Program-made: the position numbers and the translations under genes
Part shown: positions 53,631 through 62,171 of the stretch, piece after piece
Position numbering within the stretch: the first letter of the stretch is position 1
Layout of the letters: each line of letters begins with the position of its first letter
Notes under the pieces: model-generated
The model's database searches: none
What the model saw: only the letters and a program-made list of their open reading frames with translations
Told to the model about the DNA's origin: nothing
NCBI GenBank assembly: GCA_902793325.1
Contig: CADBCY010000010.1
Coordinates: 30,129 to 94,128 of the forward strand
DNA from: an uncultured Eubacteriales bacterium
GTDB taxonomy: Bacteria > Bacillota > Clostridia > Christensenellales > Aristaeellaceae
Direction: 5' to 3'
Length of the DNA stretch: 64,000 nt

Positions 53631-53658
53631 TTGACAAAACCCGCGGGGGGTGTATAAT
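53631..53658 (+). promoter_or_regulatory. Promoter of the FucO-like gene
   Basis: TTGACA and TATAAT with a 16-base spacer, 80 bases before the ATG. It is back-to-back with the promoter at 53571. The leader contains a small GGGGGAG/CTCCCC hairpin. Confidence 0.85.
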
Positions 53659-53738
53659 GGTAGGGAAGGGGGAGATACTCCCCTTCGGGACCGGAATATC
53701 GGCCCGGCGCGCCGGGCACAAACAGGAGGTAGATTCCC

Positions 53739-54884
53739 ATGGCTGTCAATCGCTTTGTTCTCAACTCCATTTCCTATCACGGCAAGGGCGCCATTCAGGA
53801 GATCCCGGGCATCGTAAAGGCCAGGGGCTTCAAGAAGGCGTTCGTAGCCTCCGACCCCGACCTGGTGAAGTTCGGCGTCACCGCCAAGGTCACCGACCTG
53901 CTGAAGGCCAACGGCATCGACTTCGAGCTGTATTCCAACATCAAGCCCAACCCCACCATCGAAAACGTGCAGGGCGGCGTGGAAGCCTTCAAGAAGAGCG
54001 GCGCGGACTTCATGATCACCATTGGCGGCGGCTCCTCCATGGACACCGGCAAGGCCATCGGCATCATCATCAACAACCCCGACTTCGCCGACGTGCGCAG
54101 CCTGGAGGGCGTGGCCCCCACCCAGAAGCGCACCGTGTTCACCATCGCCGTGCCCACCACCGGCGGCACCGGCGCGGAGTCCACCATCAACTACGTCATC
54201 ACCGACGTGCAGAAGACCCGCAAGTTCGTGTGCGTCGACCCCAACGACATCCCCGACATCGCCGTGGTCGACCCCGACATGATGTCCTCCATGCCCCGCG
54301 GGCTGACCGCCTCCACCGGCATGGACGCGCTGACCCACGCCATCGAGGGCTACACCACCAAGGCGGCCTGGGAGCTGTCCGACTGCCTGGACCTGGAGTC
54401 CATCCAGTTGATCGGCAAGAACCTGCGCAAGGCCGTGGAGAACGACCCCGAGGGCCGCGAGGGCATGGCCCTGGCCCAGTACGTGACCGCCATGGCCTAC
54501 TCCAACGTCGGCCTGGGCATCGCGCACAGCATGGCCCACACCCTGGGTGCGCTGTACGACACCCCCCACGGCGTGGCCTGCGCCATGATGCTGCCCATCG
54601 TGATGGAGTTCAACCAGGAGTACACCGGCGAGAAGTTCAGGAACATCGCCGAGGCCCTGGGCGTGGATACCACCGGCATGGACCAGCCCACCTATCGCAA
54701 GGCCGCCATCGACGCCGTGCGCCAGCTCTCCGTGGACGTGGGCATCCCCACGAAGCTGGAGAAGCTGAAGGAGGAGGACCTGGACTTCCTGGCCCAGTCC
54801 GCCGCCGCCGACGCCTGCACCCCCGGCAACCCCCGCGAGGCCACCATCGACGACTACAAGGCCATGTTCCGCAAGCTCATGTAA
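53739..54884 (+). CDS. FucO-like iron-dependent alcohol dehydrogenase (lactaldehyde reductase type)
   Basis: This 381-aa group III alcohol dehydrogenase closely resembles E. coli FucO along its whole length, as recalled: PNPTIENVQGGVEAFKKSGAD, IGGGSSMDTGKAIGII (about 91-106), PTTGGTGAEST, the NAD/iron region MDALTHAIEGY (about 197-207) and the metal-binding His block GLGIAHSMAHTLGALYDTPHG (about 258-278). FucO reduces L-lactaldehyde, from fucose or rhamnose breakdown, to propanediol, but related enzymes reduce other aldehydes, so specificity is inferred. ATG at 53739 has AGGAGG upstream. Codon use is strongly biased to C-ending codons, consistent with high expression. Confidence 0.9.
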   Translation: MAVNRFVLNSISYHGKGAIQEIPGIVKARGFKKAFVASDPDLVKFGVTAKVTDLLKANGIDFELYSNIKPNPTIENVQGGVEAFKKSGADFMITIGGGSSMDTGKAIGIIINNPDFADVRSLEGVAPTQKRTVFTIAVPTTGGTGAESTINYVITDVQKTRKFVCVDPNDIPDIAVVDPDMMSSMPRGLTASTGMDALTHAIEGYTTKAAWELSDCLDLESIQLIGKNLRKAVENDPEGREGMALAQYVTAMAYSNVGLGIAHSMAHTLGALYDTPHGVACAMMLPIVMEFNQEYTGEKFRNIAEALGVDTTGMDQPTYRKAAIDAVRQLSVDVGIPTKLEKLKEEDLDFLAQSAAADACTPGNPREATIDDYKAMFRKLM

Positions 54885-54961
54885 TGCGAGCGTCCGTTTG
54901 AATCGAAAGCGTCCGTTTCCCCCCCCGGATCGGGCCCGGTTGTACGGCGCTTTCACCCCCC

Positions 54962-54990
54962 CGCGCCCCGGCTGTCGCCGGGGCGCGCTT
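54962..54990 (+). terminator. Terminator of the FucO-like gene
   Basis: An 11-bp perfect stem (54962-54972 with 54977-54987, 4-base loop) is followed by CTTCGTTGG. The U-tract is weak. Confidence 0.6.
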
Positions 54991-55040
54991 CGTTGGAATC
55001 GCGCGGCGGCGCGCAAAACTCGCGGCCTGCAGCAATTTCC

Positions 55041-55069
55041 GGTTGATTTACGCCATAAAATAGGGTATA
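55041..55069 (+). promoter_or_regulatory. Promoter of the flavin/Rnf operon
   Basis: TTGATT and TATAAT with a 17-base spacer. The -10 ends only 9 bases before the ATG of the first gene, so the first message would be nearly leaderless. Confidence 0.78.
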
Positions 55070-55078
55070 ATCATTTCA

Positions 55079-55531
55079 ATGGATAGGATTCATGGATTTC
55101 TGCGGCTTCACGTGCAGGGCCGGAGGCGCGTCGCGCTCGCGCTGCTGCTGGCGGCGTGCCTGTGCGCGTCGGGCTGCGCCCGGAAGGCGCCGGCGCCGGC
55201 CGCGAAGGTGCTGCTGGACGGCGCGCCCTGGGACGGCGAGCCGGTTTCGACCGCCGCGGACGACCTGCGGGTGTACGTGACGCTGGACGGCGACGCGCTG
55301 ATCGACCTTCCCTTCGGCGAGGCGCACGCGGTGGAGATCGTCCAGGCGGACGGCTCGGTGAACGCGCTCCGCCTCACCGGCGAGGCGGTGTTCATGGAGC
55401 ATGCCAACTGCGAGAACCAGGACTGCGTGCAGATGGGCGAAGTGACGCGGGACAACCTGGAGCTCAGGGTGATGGGCGGGTTCATCGTGTGCCTGCCCCA
55501 TCGGGTGTCCGTGGAGGTGCGCGGCGAGTAG
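55079..55531 (+). CDS. NusG domain II lipoprotein (first of Rnf operon)
   Basis: This 150-aa protein has an N-terminal basic region, a signal segment ending in a lipobox-like CASGC (Cys about 33) and a NusG-II (DUF1312-type) domain (about 43-148). The domain has the diagnostic CENQDCVQMGEVTRDN and GGFIVCLPHRVSVEV, i.e. C-x4-C and a third Cys. Such proteins sit next to rnf and apbE genes in many Clostridia; the role is unknown, perhaps in redox cofactor handling outside the membrane. ATG 55079 lies within about 10 bases of the -10 and no Shine-Dalgarno is seen, so initiation may be leaderless; an internal GTG at 55112 is possible but has no better site. Confidence 0.82.
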   Translation: MDRIHGFLRLHVQGRRRVALALLLAACLCASGCARKAPAPAAKVLLDGAPWDGEPVSTAADDLRVYVTLDGDALIDLPFGEAHAVEIVQADGSVNALRLTGEAVFMEHANCENQDCVQMGEVTRDNLELRVMGGFIVCLPHRVSVEVRGE

Positions 55532-55559
55532 CGCGCCCGCGGGCCGGGGAGGAGACGAA

Positions 55560-56264
55560 TTGAAATCGACTGCGAATCGGGTCGCGCGCTTCGGCCTGCT
55601 GGCGGCGCTGTCGCTGGTGCTGGGCTGGCTGGACCGGGCGATCCCGCTGACGATGCTGCTGAGCGGGGCCGTGCCCGGCATCAAGCTGGGGCTGGCGAAT
55701 ACCGTGCTGCTGTACGGCGTGTACCTGATGGACTGGCGGGGCTGCGTGCTGCTGATGCTGACGAAGGTCTTCCTGTCCGGGTTCCTGTTCGGCTCCCTGA
55801 GCGCCATCCTCTACAGCCTGTGCGGCGGCGTGCTGAGCCTCGCGGTGATGCTGCTGGTCCGGCGGAACCCGCGGGTGGGGGCGCTGGCCATCGCGCTGCT
55901 GGCGGCGCTGAGCGACGCCATGCTGCTCCGGCGGCACCCGAAGCCGGGGGGACAGATGTTCTGGTGCGTGCTGCTCATCGCGCTGGCCTGCGCCGCGGCG
56001 CTGGCGGTGTTCTTCGTCATCCGCCGCCGTCCCGGCCTCGGGGTGATCGGCACCTCGCTGGCGGGGGCCGTGGCGCACAACGTCGGCCAGGTGCTGGCGG
56101 CGAGCTCCGTGCTGCACACGCCCCAATTGCTGTACACCTACCTGCCGGTGCTGGTGGGCATCGGCGCGGCGGTGGGCTGCCTGACGGGCTTCGTGGCGCG
56201 CCGCGTGTTCACGGCGCTGCGGCTGCCCGTCGAAACATCCGGGAATGCGGAGGGTCGCACATGA
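55560..56264 (+). CDS. Gx transporter family membrane protein
   Basis: This 234-aa polytopic protein is often annotated as heptaprenyl diphosphate synthase component I. The N-terminal half (VARFGLLAALSLVLGWLDRAIP, PGIKLGLANTVLLYGVYLM, LLMLTKVFLSGFLFGS) and the end (IGTSLAGAVAHNVGQVLAAS, about 158-177) match the family, which has ECF-type S-component features and co-occurs with apbE and rnf genes. A role in moving a quinone or flavin precursor is guessed. Compared with the usual about 170 aa, an extra 55-60 residues with one or two membrane segments (about 100-158) are inserted. The start is TTG at 55560, with GGAGGAG upstream. It overlaps apbE by 4 bases. Confidence 0.8.
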   Translation: MKSTANRVARFGLLAALSLVLGWLDRAIPLTMLLSGAVPGIKLGLANTVLLYGVYLMDWRGCVLLMLTKVFLSGFLFGSLSAILYSLCGGVLSLAVMLLVRRNPRVGALAIALLAALSDAMLLRRHPKPGGQMFWCVLLIALACAAALAVFFVIRRRPGLGVIGTSLAGAVAHNVGQVLAASSVLHTPQLLYTYLPVLVGIGAAVGCLTGFVARRVFTALRLPVETSGNAEGRT

Positions 56265-57253
56265 GAAACGCTCGCGTTTGGGCGCTGGCCCTGGCGCTGC
56301 TGTGCCTCGTCTCGCTGGCGGGCTGCGGCGGGGCGGAGGCGAAGAAACAGTCCGCCGTGGGCTTCTACCTGGATACGGTCATCACCCTGACCGCCTACGT
56401 GGACGACCCGGCGGTGCTGGAGGACGCGCTGGCGGAGTGCGGGCGCTACGAACGGCTGCTGTCCCGCACCGTGGAGGGCAGCGACGTGTGGCGCGTCAAC
56501 CACGCCGGGGGCGAACCGGTGGAGGTGTCCGCGGACACGCTGAGCATCCTCGACGCCGCCCGGCAGGTCAGCGAGCGCTCCGGCGGGGCCTTCGACGTGA
56601 CCATCGCCCCGGTGTCCACGATGTGGGACTTCACCTCCGGCGCGGCGGCGCTGCCCGACGCGGACGCGCTGCGCGCGGCGGCGGAGCGGGTGGACTACCG
56701 GCAGGTCGCCGTGGACGGCAGCGCCGTCACCCTGCCCGCGGGCATGATGATCGACCTGGGCGGCATCGCCAAGGGCTACATCGCCGACGCCGTGAAGGCG
56801 TACCTGGAGGGCCGCGGCGTGACGAGCGCCATACTGTCCTTCGGCGGGAATATCGTGGCCATCGGCCGCAAGCCCGACGGCACGCCCTGGAAGGTGGGCA
56901 TTCAGGACATCGACCGGCCCACCGGCGCGTACATGCTGGTGGCGCGCAACTTCGGCGGCTCCACCGTCACCAGCGGCATCTACGAGCGCGGCTTCGAGCT
57001 GGACGGCACCTGGTACCACCACATCCTCGATCCCGCGACCGGCTGGCCCGTGCAGAACGAGCTGGCCTCCGTGACCATCTTCTCGGAGAGCTCCATGTGG
57101 GGCGACGCGCTGGCCACCGCGGCCTTCGCGCTGGGCACCGAGAAGGGTGCAGAGCTGATCGAGGAACTGCCGGGCGTCGAGGCGGTGTTCATCGCCCACG
57201 ACCGGTCCGTGACCGCCACCTCCGGCGCGGAGGAATACCTGATGGAATCCTGA
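56261..57253 (+). CDS. apbE: ApbE FAD:protein FMN transferase (lipoprotein)
   Basis: This 330-aa exported lipoprotein (lipobox LAGC, Cys about 22) attaches FMN from FAD through a phosphoester to Thr/Ser in flavoprotein motifs. Typical segments are YLDTVITLTAYVDD, MIDLGGIAKGYIAD (about 163-176), AILSFGGNIVAIG (about 190-202) and HHILDPATGWPV (about 255-266, metal and FAD site). Its probable substrates are encoded just downstream: the triple FMN-binding protein and RnfD. It starts in the ATGA overlap with the Gx gene. Confidence 0.95.
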   Translation: MRNARVWALALALLCLVSLAGCGGAEAKKQSAVGFYLDTVITLTAYVDDPAVLEDALAECGRYERLLSRTVEGSDVWRVNHAGGEPVEVSADTLSILDAARQVSERSGGAFDVTIAPVSTMWDFTSGAAALPDADALRAAAERVDYRQVAVDGSAVTLPAGMMIDLGGIAKGYIADAVKAYLEGRGVTSAILSFGGNIVAIGRKPDGTPWKVGIQDIDRPTGAYMLVARNFGGSTVTSGIYERGFELDGTWYHHILDPATGWPVQNELASVTIFSESSMWGDALATAAFALGTEKGAELIEELPGVEAVFIAHDRSVTATSGAEEYLMES

Positions 57254-57310
57254 GGCCGCCTCACCCGGGCGGCGACGACAGAATACGAACTGACGAAGGG
57301 GGAAGGGCAT

Positions 57311-59215
57311 GTGAACAAGAAACTGCCGACATGGGTTGTGATCCTGGTCGTGCTGGTCTGCGCGGCGCTGCTGCTGAGCGGCGTCAACATGGCGGCCGGC
57401 AGCCGGATCGGGCAGCAGGCGGCGATCGCCGGAAACGCGGTGCGCGCGAGCCTGATCGAGGGCGCGGAGCGCTTTGAGCCGCTGGAGCTCCAGGAGGGCC
57501 GCTACGCGCTGGACAGCCTTTACGCGGGCTATTCCGGCGCGGACGAGCTGCTGGGCTACGTGGGCCAGGCCACCGTCACCGGCTACAACGGACCCGTTGA
57601 GGTCACCGCGGGCGTGGACCCGGCGGGCGTCATCACCGGCGTTTCGGTCGGCGGCGACGAATTCCGCGAGACGCCCGGCCTGGGCGCGCTGACGAAGGAG
57701 GCCGCGTTTACCGGCCAGTTCGCCGGCAAGGGCGCGGGCATCGTGCTGAATTCGGACGGCGTGGACACCGTCGCCGGCGCGTCCATCTCCTCCCGGGCCG
57801 TGGTCAGCGGCGTCAACAGCGTCGTCAACTACGTCGCCACCTATGAGCTGGGCCTGGTGGAGGAAGAGACTCCGACCTTCGTGGGCACGCTGCGCTCGGC
57901 GTCCGGACAGGGCTTCGGCGGCACGGTGACCGCGACCATGGGCCTGGCCGACGACGGCACCGTGGCCTACCTGGCCATCGACACGCCCGACGAGACCGAC
58001 GGCCTGGGCAAGATGGCGTCCGAGCCGGCGTATACCGAGCAGTTCCTCGGCAAGGCCGGGCCGTTCGCCTACGGCGAGGGCGGCATCGAGGCGTTGTCCG
58101 GCGCGACGGTGACCTCCACCGCGGCGCTGGCGCTCATCAACGAGCTCGCGGCGGGCGGCGGCGAGGTGGCCGCGGAGCCGGTGACCGCCACCGCGCAGGG
58201 CTTCGGCGGCCCGGTGACGGTGACGGCGATGCTGAACGCCGATAATTCCATCGCGTCGCTGGCGGTCGATACGCCCGACGAGACCGACGGCCTGGGCAAG
58301 CTGGCCTCCGAACCGGCGTTTACCGACCAGTTCATCGGCAAGTACGCGCCCTTCGCCTACGGCGAGAACGACATCGAGGCGCTCTCCGGCGCGACGTTCA
58401 CGTCCACGGCGGTGATCAACGCGCTGAACGAGGCCGTGCCCGGCGGCGAGGCCGCGGCGCCCGCGTCCGCGCCCGTCGAAGCGCCCGAAGAGCCCGAGGC
58501 ACCCGCGGAGCCCGAGGAGCCCGCAGAGTCTGAGGCGCCCGCGGAGCCTGAAGCACCCGCGGAGCCTGAAACCGAACCGACCGAAGTCGAGGAAGCTGCC
58601 GAGGGCGAAACCGGCGCATACGAGCAGTACATGCGCCCGCGCCCGGTAATCGCGGCGATCGGGGCAGAGACCGAGGCACCGACCGAAGTCGAAGAAGCTG
58701 CCGAGGGCGAAAGCAACGCTTACGAGCAATACATGCGTCCGCGCCCGGCAGGCATCGCTGCTGCGGCGGCAGAGGAACCGACCGAAGTCGAGGAAGCTGC
58801 CGAGGCCGAAAGCGGCGCATACGAGCAGTACATGCGCCCGCGCCCGGTGATCGCGGCGATCGGTGTAGAGGCTGAGGAACCGACCGAAGTCGAAGAGCCT
58901 GCCGAGGCCGAAAGCGGCGCATACGAACAGTACATGCGCCCGCGCCCGGTGATTGCGGCCATCGGGGCAGAGGTTGAGGAACCGACCGAAGTCGAAGAAG
59001 AGGCTGCGGATGCCGCCGAGGAACCGACCGAAGTCGAGGAAGCTGCCGAGGCTGAAACTGGCGCATACGAGCAGTACATGCGCCCGCGCCCGGTGCTCGC
59101 CGGGGGCGACGATGCGGCGGAAGCGCCCGAAGCGGAGCCCGCGGCGGACGAAGCCGATGCGGCGGAAACCTCCTTCTATGAAAAGTACATGCGCCCCAGG
59201 CCGTTCGCGGCGTGA
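57311..59215 (+). CDS. Triple FMN-binding-domain (RnfG-like) protein with repeat-motif tail
   Basis: This 634-aa protein has one N-terminal membrane anchor (about 8-26) and then lies outside the membrane. Three FMN_bind domains follow: about 80-176 (acceptor motif AGASIS, S160), 198-278 (SGATVT, T268) and 296-374 (SGATFT, T364). Domains 2 and 3 are near-duplicates sharing TPDETDGLGK-ASEPA. Residues 380-634 form a Pro/Glu/Ala tail with six copies of YE(Q/K)YMRPRP starting at 437, 471, 504, 538, 585 and 623, separated by acidic EEPTEVEEAAEAES-like spacers. It takes the place of RnfG (usually about 200 aa, one FMN) in this rnf operon but lies upstream of rnfC. GTG 57311 has AGGGGGAAGGG upstream; the overlapping ATG runs into a stop. 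The tail is unlike any family I know. Confidence 0.87.
   Translation: MNKKLPTWVVILVVLVCAALLLSGVNMAAGSRIGQQAAIAGNAVRASLIEGAERFEPLELQEGRYALDSLYAGYSGADELLGYVGQATVTGYNGPVEVTAGVDPAGVITGVSVGGDEFRETPGLGALTKEAAFTGQFAGKGAGIVLNSDGVDTVAGASISSRAVVSGVNSVVNYVATYELGLVEEETPTFVGTLRSASGQGFGGTVTATMGLADDGTVAYLAIDTPDETDGLGKMASEPAYTEQFLGKAGPFAYGEGGIEALSGATVTSTAALALINELAAGGGEVAAEPVTATAQGFGGPVTVTAMLNADNSIASLAVDTPDETDGLGKLASEPAFTDQFIGKYAPFAYGENDIEALSGATFTSTAVINALNEAVPGGEAAAPASAPVEAPEEPEAPAEPEEPAESEAPAEPEAPAEPETEPTEVEEAAEGETGAYEQYMRPRPVIAAIGAETEAPTEVEEAAEGESNAYEQYMRPRPAGIAAAAAEEPTEVEEAAEAESGAYEQYMRPRPVIAAIGVEAEEPTEVEEPAEAESGAYEQYMRPRPVIAAIGAEVEEPTEVEEEAADAAEEPTEVEEAAEAETGAYEQYMRPRPVLAGGDDAAEAPEAEPAADEADAAETSFYEKYMRPRPFAA
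58619..59203 (+). repeat. Six-copy coding repeat of the YEQYMRPRP motif
   Basis: Repeat units of about 99-140 bases each encode the 9-residue motif plus an acidic spacer. The motif codons (TACGAGCAGTACATGCGC or close) are almost invariant while spacers vary in length, with start-to-start distances of 34, 33, 34, 47 and 38 residues. Confidence 0.85.
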
Positions 59216-59283
59216 GCGCGTTCCCGAAAGTGATCGGCGGGACGACCGCCGGATTCGATGATTGACAACTGGAGGTGCTGACA

Positions 59284-60627
59284 TTGTCGAGCAACAGAAC
59301 CTTTCGCGGGGGCGTGCATCCGCTGCATGGCTCGCACGAGGGCAAGGCGCCAACGCGCGGCGAAGCGGTGCGCGACTACATCGCGCAGACCGTGACCATA
59401 CTGATGGGCATGCACCTGGGCGCGCCCAGCACGCCCTGCGTGCAGGTGGGTGACCACGTGAAGCTGGGCCAGCCCATCGGCGAGCCCGTCGGCTTCCTGG
59501 GCCTGCCGGTGCACGCCAGCGTGTCCGGCGAGGTGGTTGCCGTCGGCCCGGTGCAGTCGGTGACCAACCCCTCCGCCATGGCCGTGACCATCAAAAACGA
59601 CTTCAAGGACGAGTGGGTGCCGCTGAATCCCCTGGGCGATGTGGAGACCTGCCCGGCGGACCAGATCGTGCCCGCCATCAAGGCCGCGGGCGTGTGCGGC
59701 ATGGGCGGCGCGTCCTTCCCGACGCACGTGAAGTTCGCGGTGAAGGAAGGGCAGTACTGCGACACCATCATTCTCAACGGCGCGGAGTGCGAAACCCACC
59801 TGACCTGCGACCACCGGCTGATGCTGGAGGACAGCAAGCGCATCGTGGACGGCCTGCGCGCCGCCATGCGGGCCCTGGGCGTGAAGAAGGGCGTCATCGC
59901 CATCGAGGACAACAAGCCCGACGCCATCGAAGCCATGCGCAAGGCGGCGCAGGGTCGCGAGGGCGTGGAGGTCATGCCGCTTCTGACCAAGTACCCGCAG
60001 GGCGGTGAGAAGCAGCTGATCCACGTGGTGACGGGCCGCGAGGTGCCCACCAAGAAGCTGCCGCTGGACGTGCACGTGATCGTGCTGAACGTGGGCACGG
60101 CCAAGGCCATCGCCGACGCGGTGATCGACGGCCGCCCGCTCATCTCGCGCATTACCACCGTGACCGGCCACGTGAAGAAGCCCTCGAACCTCCGGGTCCG
60201 CGTGGGCACGCCGGTGTCCGACCTGATCCGGGAGTGCGGCGGCTACAGCATCCCCGAGAGCGACGTCGGCAAAGTGGTCATGGGCGGCGCGATGACCGGC
60301 TTCCCCTGCCCGCACGACCGCGTGCCGGTGGCCAAGGCCAACAACGGCGTGGTGGTGTACAGCCAGCGCGAGGCCGTGGAGCTGGAGGAATCGCCCTGCA
60401 TCCGCTGCGGGCGCTGCATCGACGCCTGCCCCATCGGGCTGAATCCCTGCAAACTGAAATACCTCTGCGACGCGGGCGACATGAAGCGCGCCGGCGAGGA
60501 AAACGTGATGGACTGCGTGGTCTGCGGAAGCTGTTCCTATATTTGCCCGGCCCGCCGCAGGCTGACGACGTCGTTTAAGGCCATGAAGGACAAGATCGCC
60601 GCGGAGGCGAGGAAAGGAAAGGGGTAA
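59284..60627 (+). CDS. rnfC: Rnf complex subunit C
   Basis: This 447-aa peripheral subunit is the NADH-side module of the Rnf ion-translocating ferredoxin:NAD oxidoreductase. It shows FRGGVHPLHGSHEGK (about 6-20), the FMN/NADH-binding region AAGVCGMGGASFPTHVK (about 135-151), NGAECETHLTCDHRLML and two 4Fe-4S motifs near the C-terminus (CIRCGRCIDACPIGLNPC and CVVCGSCSYICP). TTG at 59284 is chosen: GGAGG lies 8 bases upstream and the protein then begins MSSNRTFRGGVHP as in homologues. The upstream 68-base gap holds no other feature. Confidence 0.95.
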   Translation: MSSNRTFRGGVHPLHGSHEGKAPTRGEAVRDYIAQTVTILMGMHLGAPSTPCVQVGDHVKLGQPIGEPVGFLGLPVHASVSGEVVAVGPVQSVTNPSAMAVTIKNDFKDEWVPLNPLGDVETCPADQIVPAIKAAGVCGMGGASFPTHVKFAVKEGQYCDTIILNGAECETHLTCDHRLMLEDSKRIVDGLRAAMRALGVKKGVIAIEDNKPDAIEAMRKAAQGREGVEVMPLLTKYPQGGEKQLIHVVTGREVPTKKLPLDVHVIVLNVGTAKAIADAVIDGRPLISRITTVTGHVKKPSNLRVRVGTPVSDLIRECGGYSIPESDVGKVVMGGAMTGFPCPHDRVPVAKANNGVVVYSQREAVELEESPCIRCGRCIDACPIGLNPCKLKYLCDAGDMKRAGEENVMDCVVCGSCSYICPARRRLTTSFKAMKDKIAAEARKGKG

Positions 60628-60633
60628 GCGGTC

Positions 60634-61548
60634 ATGAATCTGCATCTGTCTCCTGCGCCCCACGTGCACAGCCCTCAGTCCACGCGGGTGCTCATGCTCA
60701 ATGTGATCGTCGCGCTGCTGCCCTGCGTCATCGCGGGCGTCTGGGTGTTCGGCTTTGCCGCGCTGGCGACGGTCCTGGTATCCACGGTCGCCGCCGTGCT
60801 GGGCGAGCTCGTCTGGCAGGCGCTGACGAAGCAGAAGGTGCGCGTGGACGACCTGTCCGCCGCCGTTACCGGCCTGATCCTGGGCCTCAACCTGCCCGCG
60901 GGCGCGCCCTGGTGGCTGGCCGCGCTGGGCGGCGTGTTCGCCGTGGTGATCGTCAAGGGGCTGTTCGGCGGCCTGGGCGACAACTTCATCAACCCCGCGC
61001 TGGCCGCGCGCGCCATGCTGCTGGCCTCCTGGCCGAAGTACCTGACGCACTGGCCCGCCCCCGCGGGCGTGGACGCGGTGACCGCCGCCACGCCGCTGGC
61101 GAGCCCCGGCAGCTACACGACGGCCCAACTGTTCCTGGGCAGGATTCCCGGCGCCATCGGCGAGGTGTGCAAGCTGGCGATCCTGATCGGCTTTGTCTAC
61201 CTGGTGGTCACGAAGACCATCTCCTGGCGCATCCCGGTGGCCATGGTGGCCTCCGCGGCGCTGTGCGGCTGGGTGCTGGGCGCGAATCCCGTGGCGACGG
61301 CGCTGTCCGGCGGCCTGCTGTTCGGCGCGGTGTTCATGGCCACGGACTACGTCACCTGCCCGATGACGGTGCCCGGCCAGTGGGTGTACGCCGTCGGCGC
61401 GGGCCTGCTGGTGGCGATCTTCCGCCGCTTCAGCGTCTATCCCGAGGGCGTTACCTACGCCATACTGCTTGCGAACATCTCCGCGCCGCTGCTCGACCGT
61501 TGCTTCAGGCGGCGCGTGTACGGACATGAAAAGGGGGAGAAGGCGTAA
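60634..61548 (+). CDS. rnfD: Rnf complex subunit D
   Basis: This 304-aa membrane subunit has about 8-9 segments. It carries a covalent FMN on Thr in the motif TAATPLA (T153 here, in VDAVTAATPLASPGSY), preceded by LFGGLGDNFINPALAARAML. The C-terminal half has NPVATALSGGLLFGAVFMATDYVT, also typical. It starts 6 bases after rnfC and its stop overlaps rnfE (TAATG). Confidence 0.95.
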   Translation: MNLHLSPAPHVHSPQSTRVLMLNVIVALLPCVIAGVWVFGFAALATVLVSTVAAVLGELVWQALTKQKVRVDDLSAAVTGLILGLNLPAGAPWWLAALGGVFAVVIVKGLFGGLGDNFINPALAARAMLLASWPKYLTHWPAPAGVDAVTAATPLASPGSYTTAQLFLGRIPGAIGEVCKLAILIGFVYLVVTKTISWRIPVAMVASAALCGWVLGANPVATALSGGLLFGAVFMATDYVTCPMTVPGQWVYAVGAGLLVAIFRRFSVYPEGVTYAILLANISAPLLDRCFRRRVYGHEKGEKA

Positions 61549-62171
61549 TGGCTGAGATGAACACTTCCCTGGGCGCGAGGGTCGAAACCGCCCTGACGAC
61601 GAAGAACCCGGCGCTTCGCCTGGCGCTTGGCGCGTGCCCGCTGCTGGCGGTCGCCACGCGCGCGGCGAGCAGCCTGGGCATGGGCGTCGCCACCGCCTGC
61701 GCGCTGGTCTGCGCCGCGCTGTTCGGCGCGATTTTCGGAAAGATCACCCCGGAAAAGGGCCGCCTGCCCGTGTTCCTGCTCATCTGCGCCGCCTTCGCGG
61801 GCGCCGCGCACATGGTGCTGCAGGGCTGGTTCCCCGCGGTGAGCGAGGGCCTGGGCCTGTACGCGCCGATGATCGCCGTGAGCTGCCTGTTCCTGGGCGG
61901 CGCCGGGCGCATCGGCGAGGACGGCATCGGCAAGGCCCTGGCGGACGCCGTCGGCATGGGCGTGGGCTTCATCTGCCTGATGACGGCGCTCGGCGCGGTG
62001 CGCGAGCTGATCGGCTGCGGCACGGTGTTCGGCGCGGCGGTGCTGCCCGCGGGCTTCGAGCCGATGCTGATGCTGGCCATGCCCGCCGGCGGGTTCCTCG
62101 CGCTGGGGCTGCTGATGGGCGTGTGCAACGCCGTTTCCGGCAGGAATAAGAAGAAGGGGGCGTCGGCATGA
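61548..62171 (+). CDS. rnfE: Rnf complex subunit E
   Basis: This 207-aa membrane subunit has six predicted segments. The N-terminal LGACPLLAVATRA and the paired Cys-bearing helices (for example FGLYAPMIAVSCLFLGGA-like region about 103-120) are as in RnfE/NqrD, which with RnfA forms the intramembrane Fe-S site and ion channel. It overlaps rnfA by 4 bases (ATGA). Confidence 0.93.
   Translation: MAEMNTSLGARVETALTTKNPALRLALGACPLLAVATRAASSLGMGVATACALVCAALFGAIFGKITPEKGRLPVFLLICAAFAGAAHMVLQGWFPAVSEGLGLYAPMIAVSCLFLGGAGRIGEDGIGKALADAVGMGVGFICLMTALGAVRELIGCGTVFGAAVLPAGFEPMLMLAMPAGGFLALGLLMGVCNAVSGRNKKKGASA

Noticed and set aside
56138-59353. 1071-codon minus-strand frame opposite apbE and the triple-FMN gene
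   Set aside because: The repeated coding sequence on the plus strand produces regular antisense repeats (for example GAGACTARMR-like units). Plus-strand signals (starts, overlaps, FMN motifs) decide the strand.
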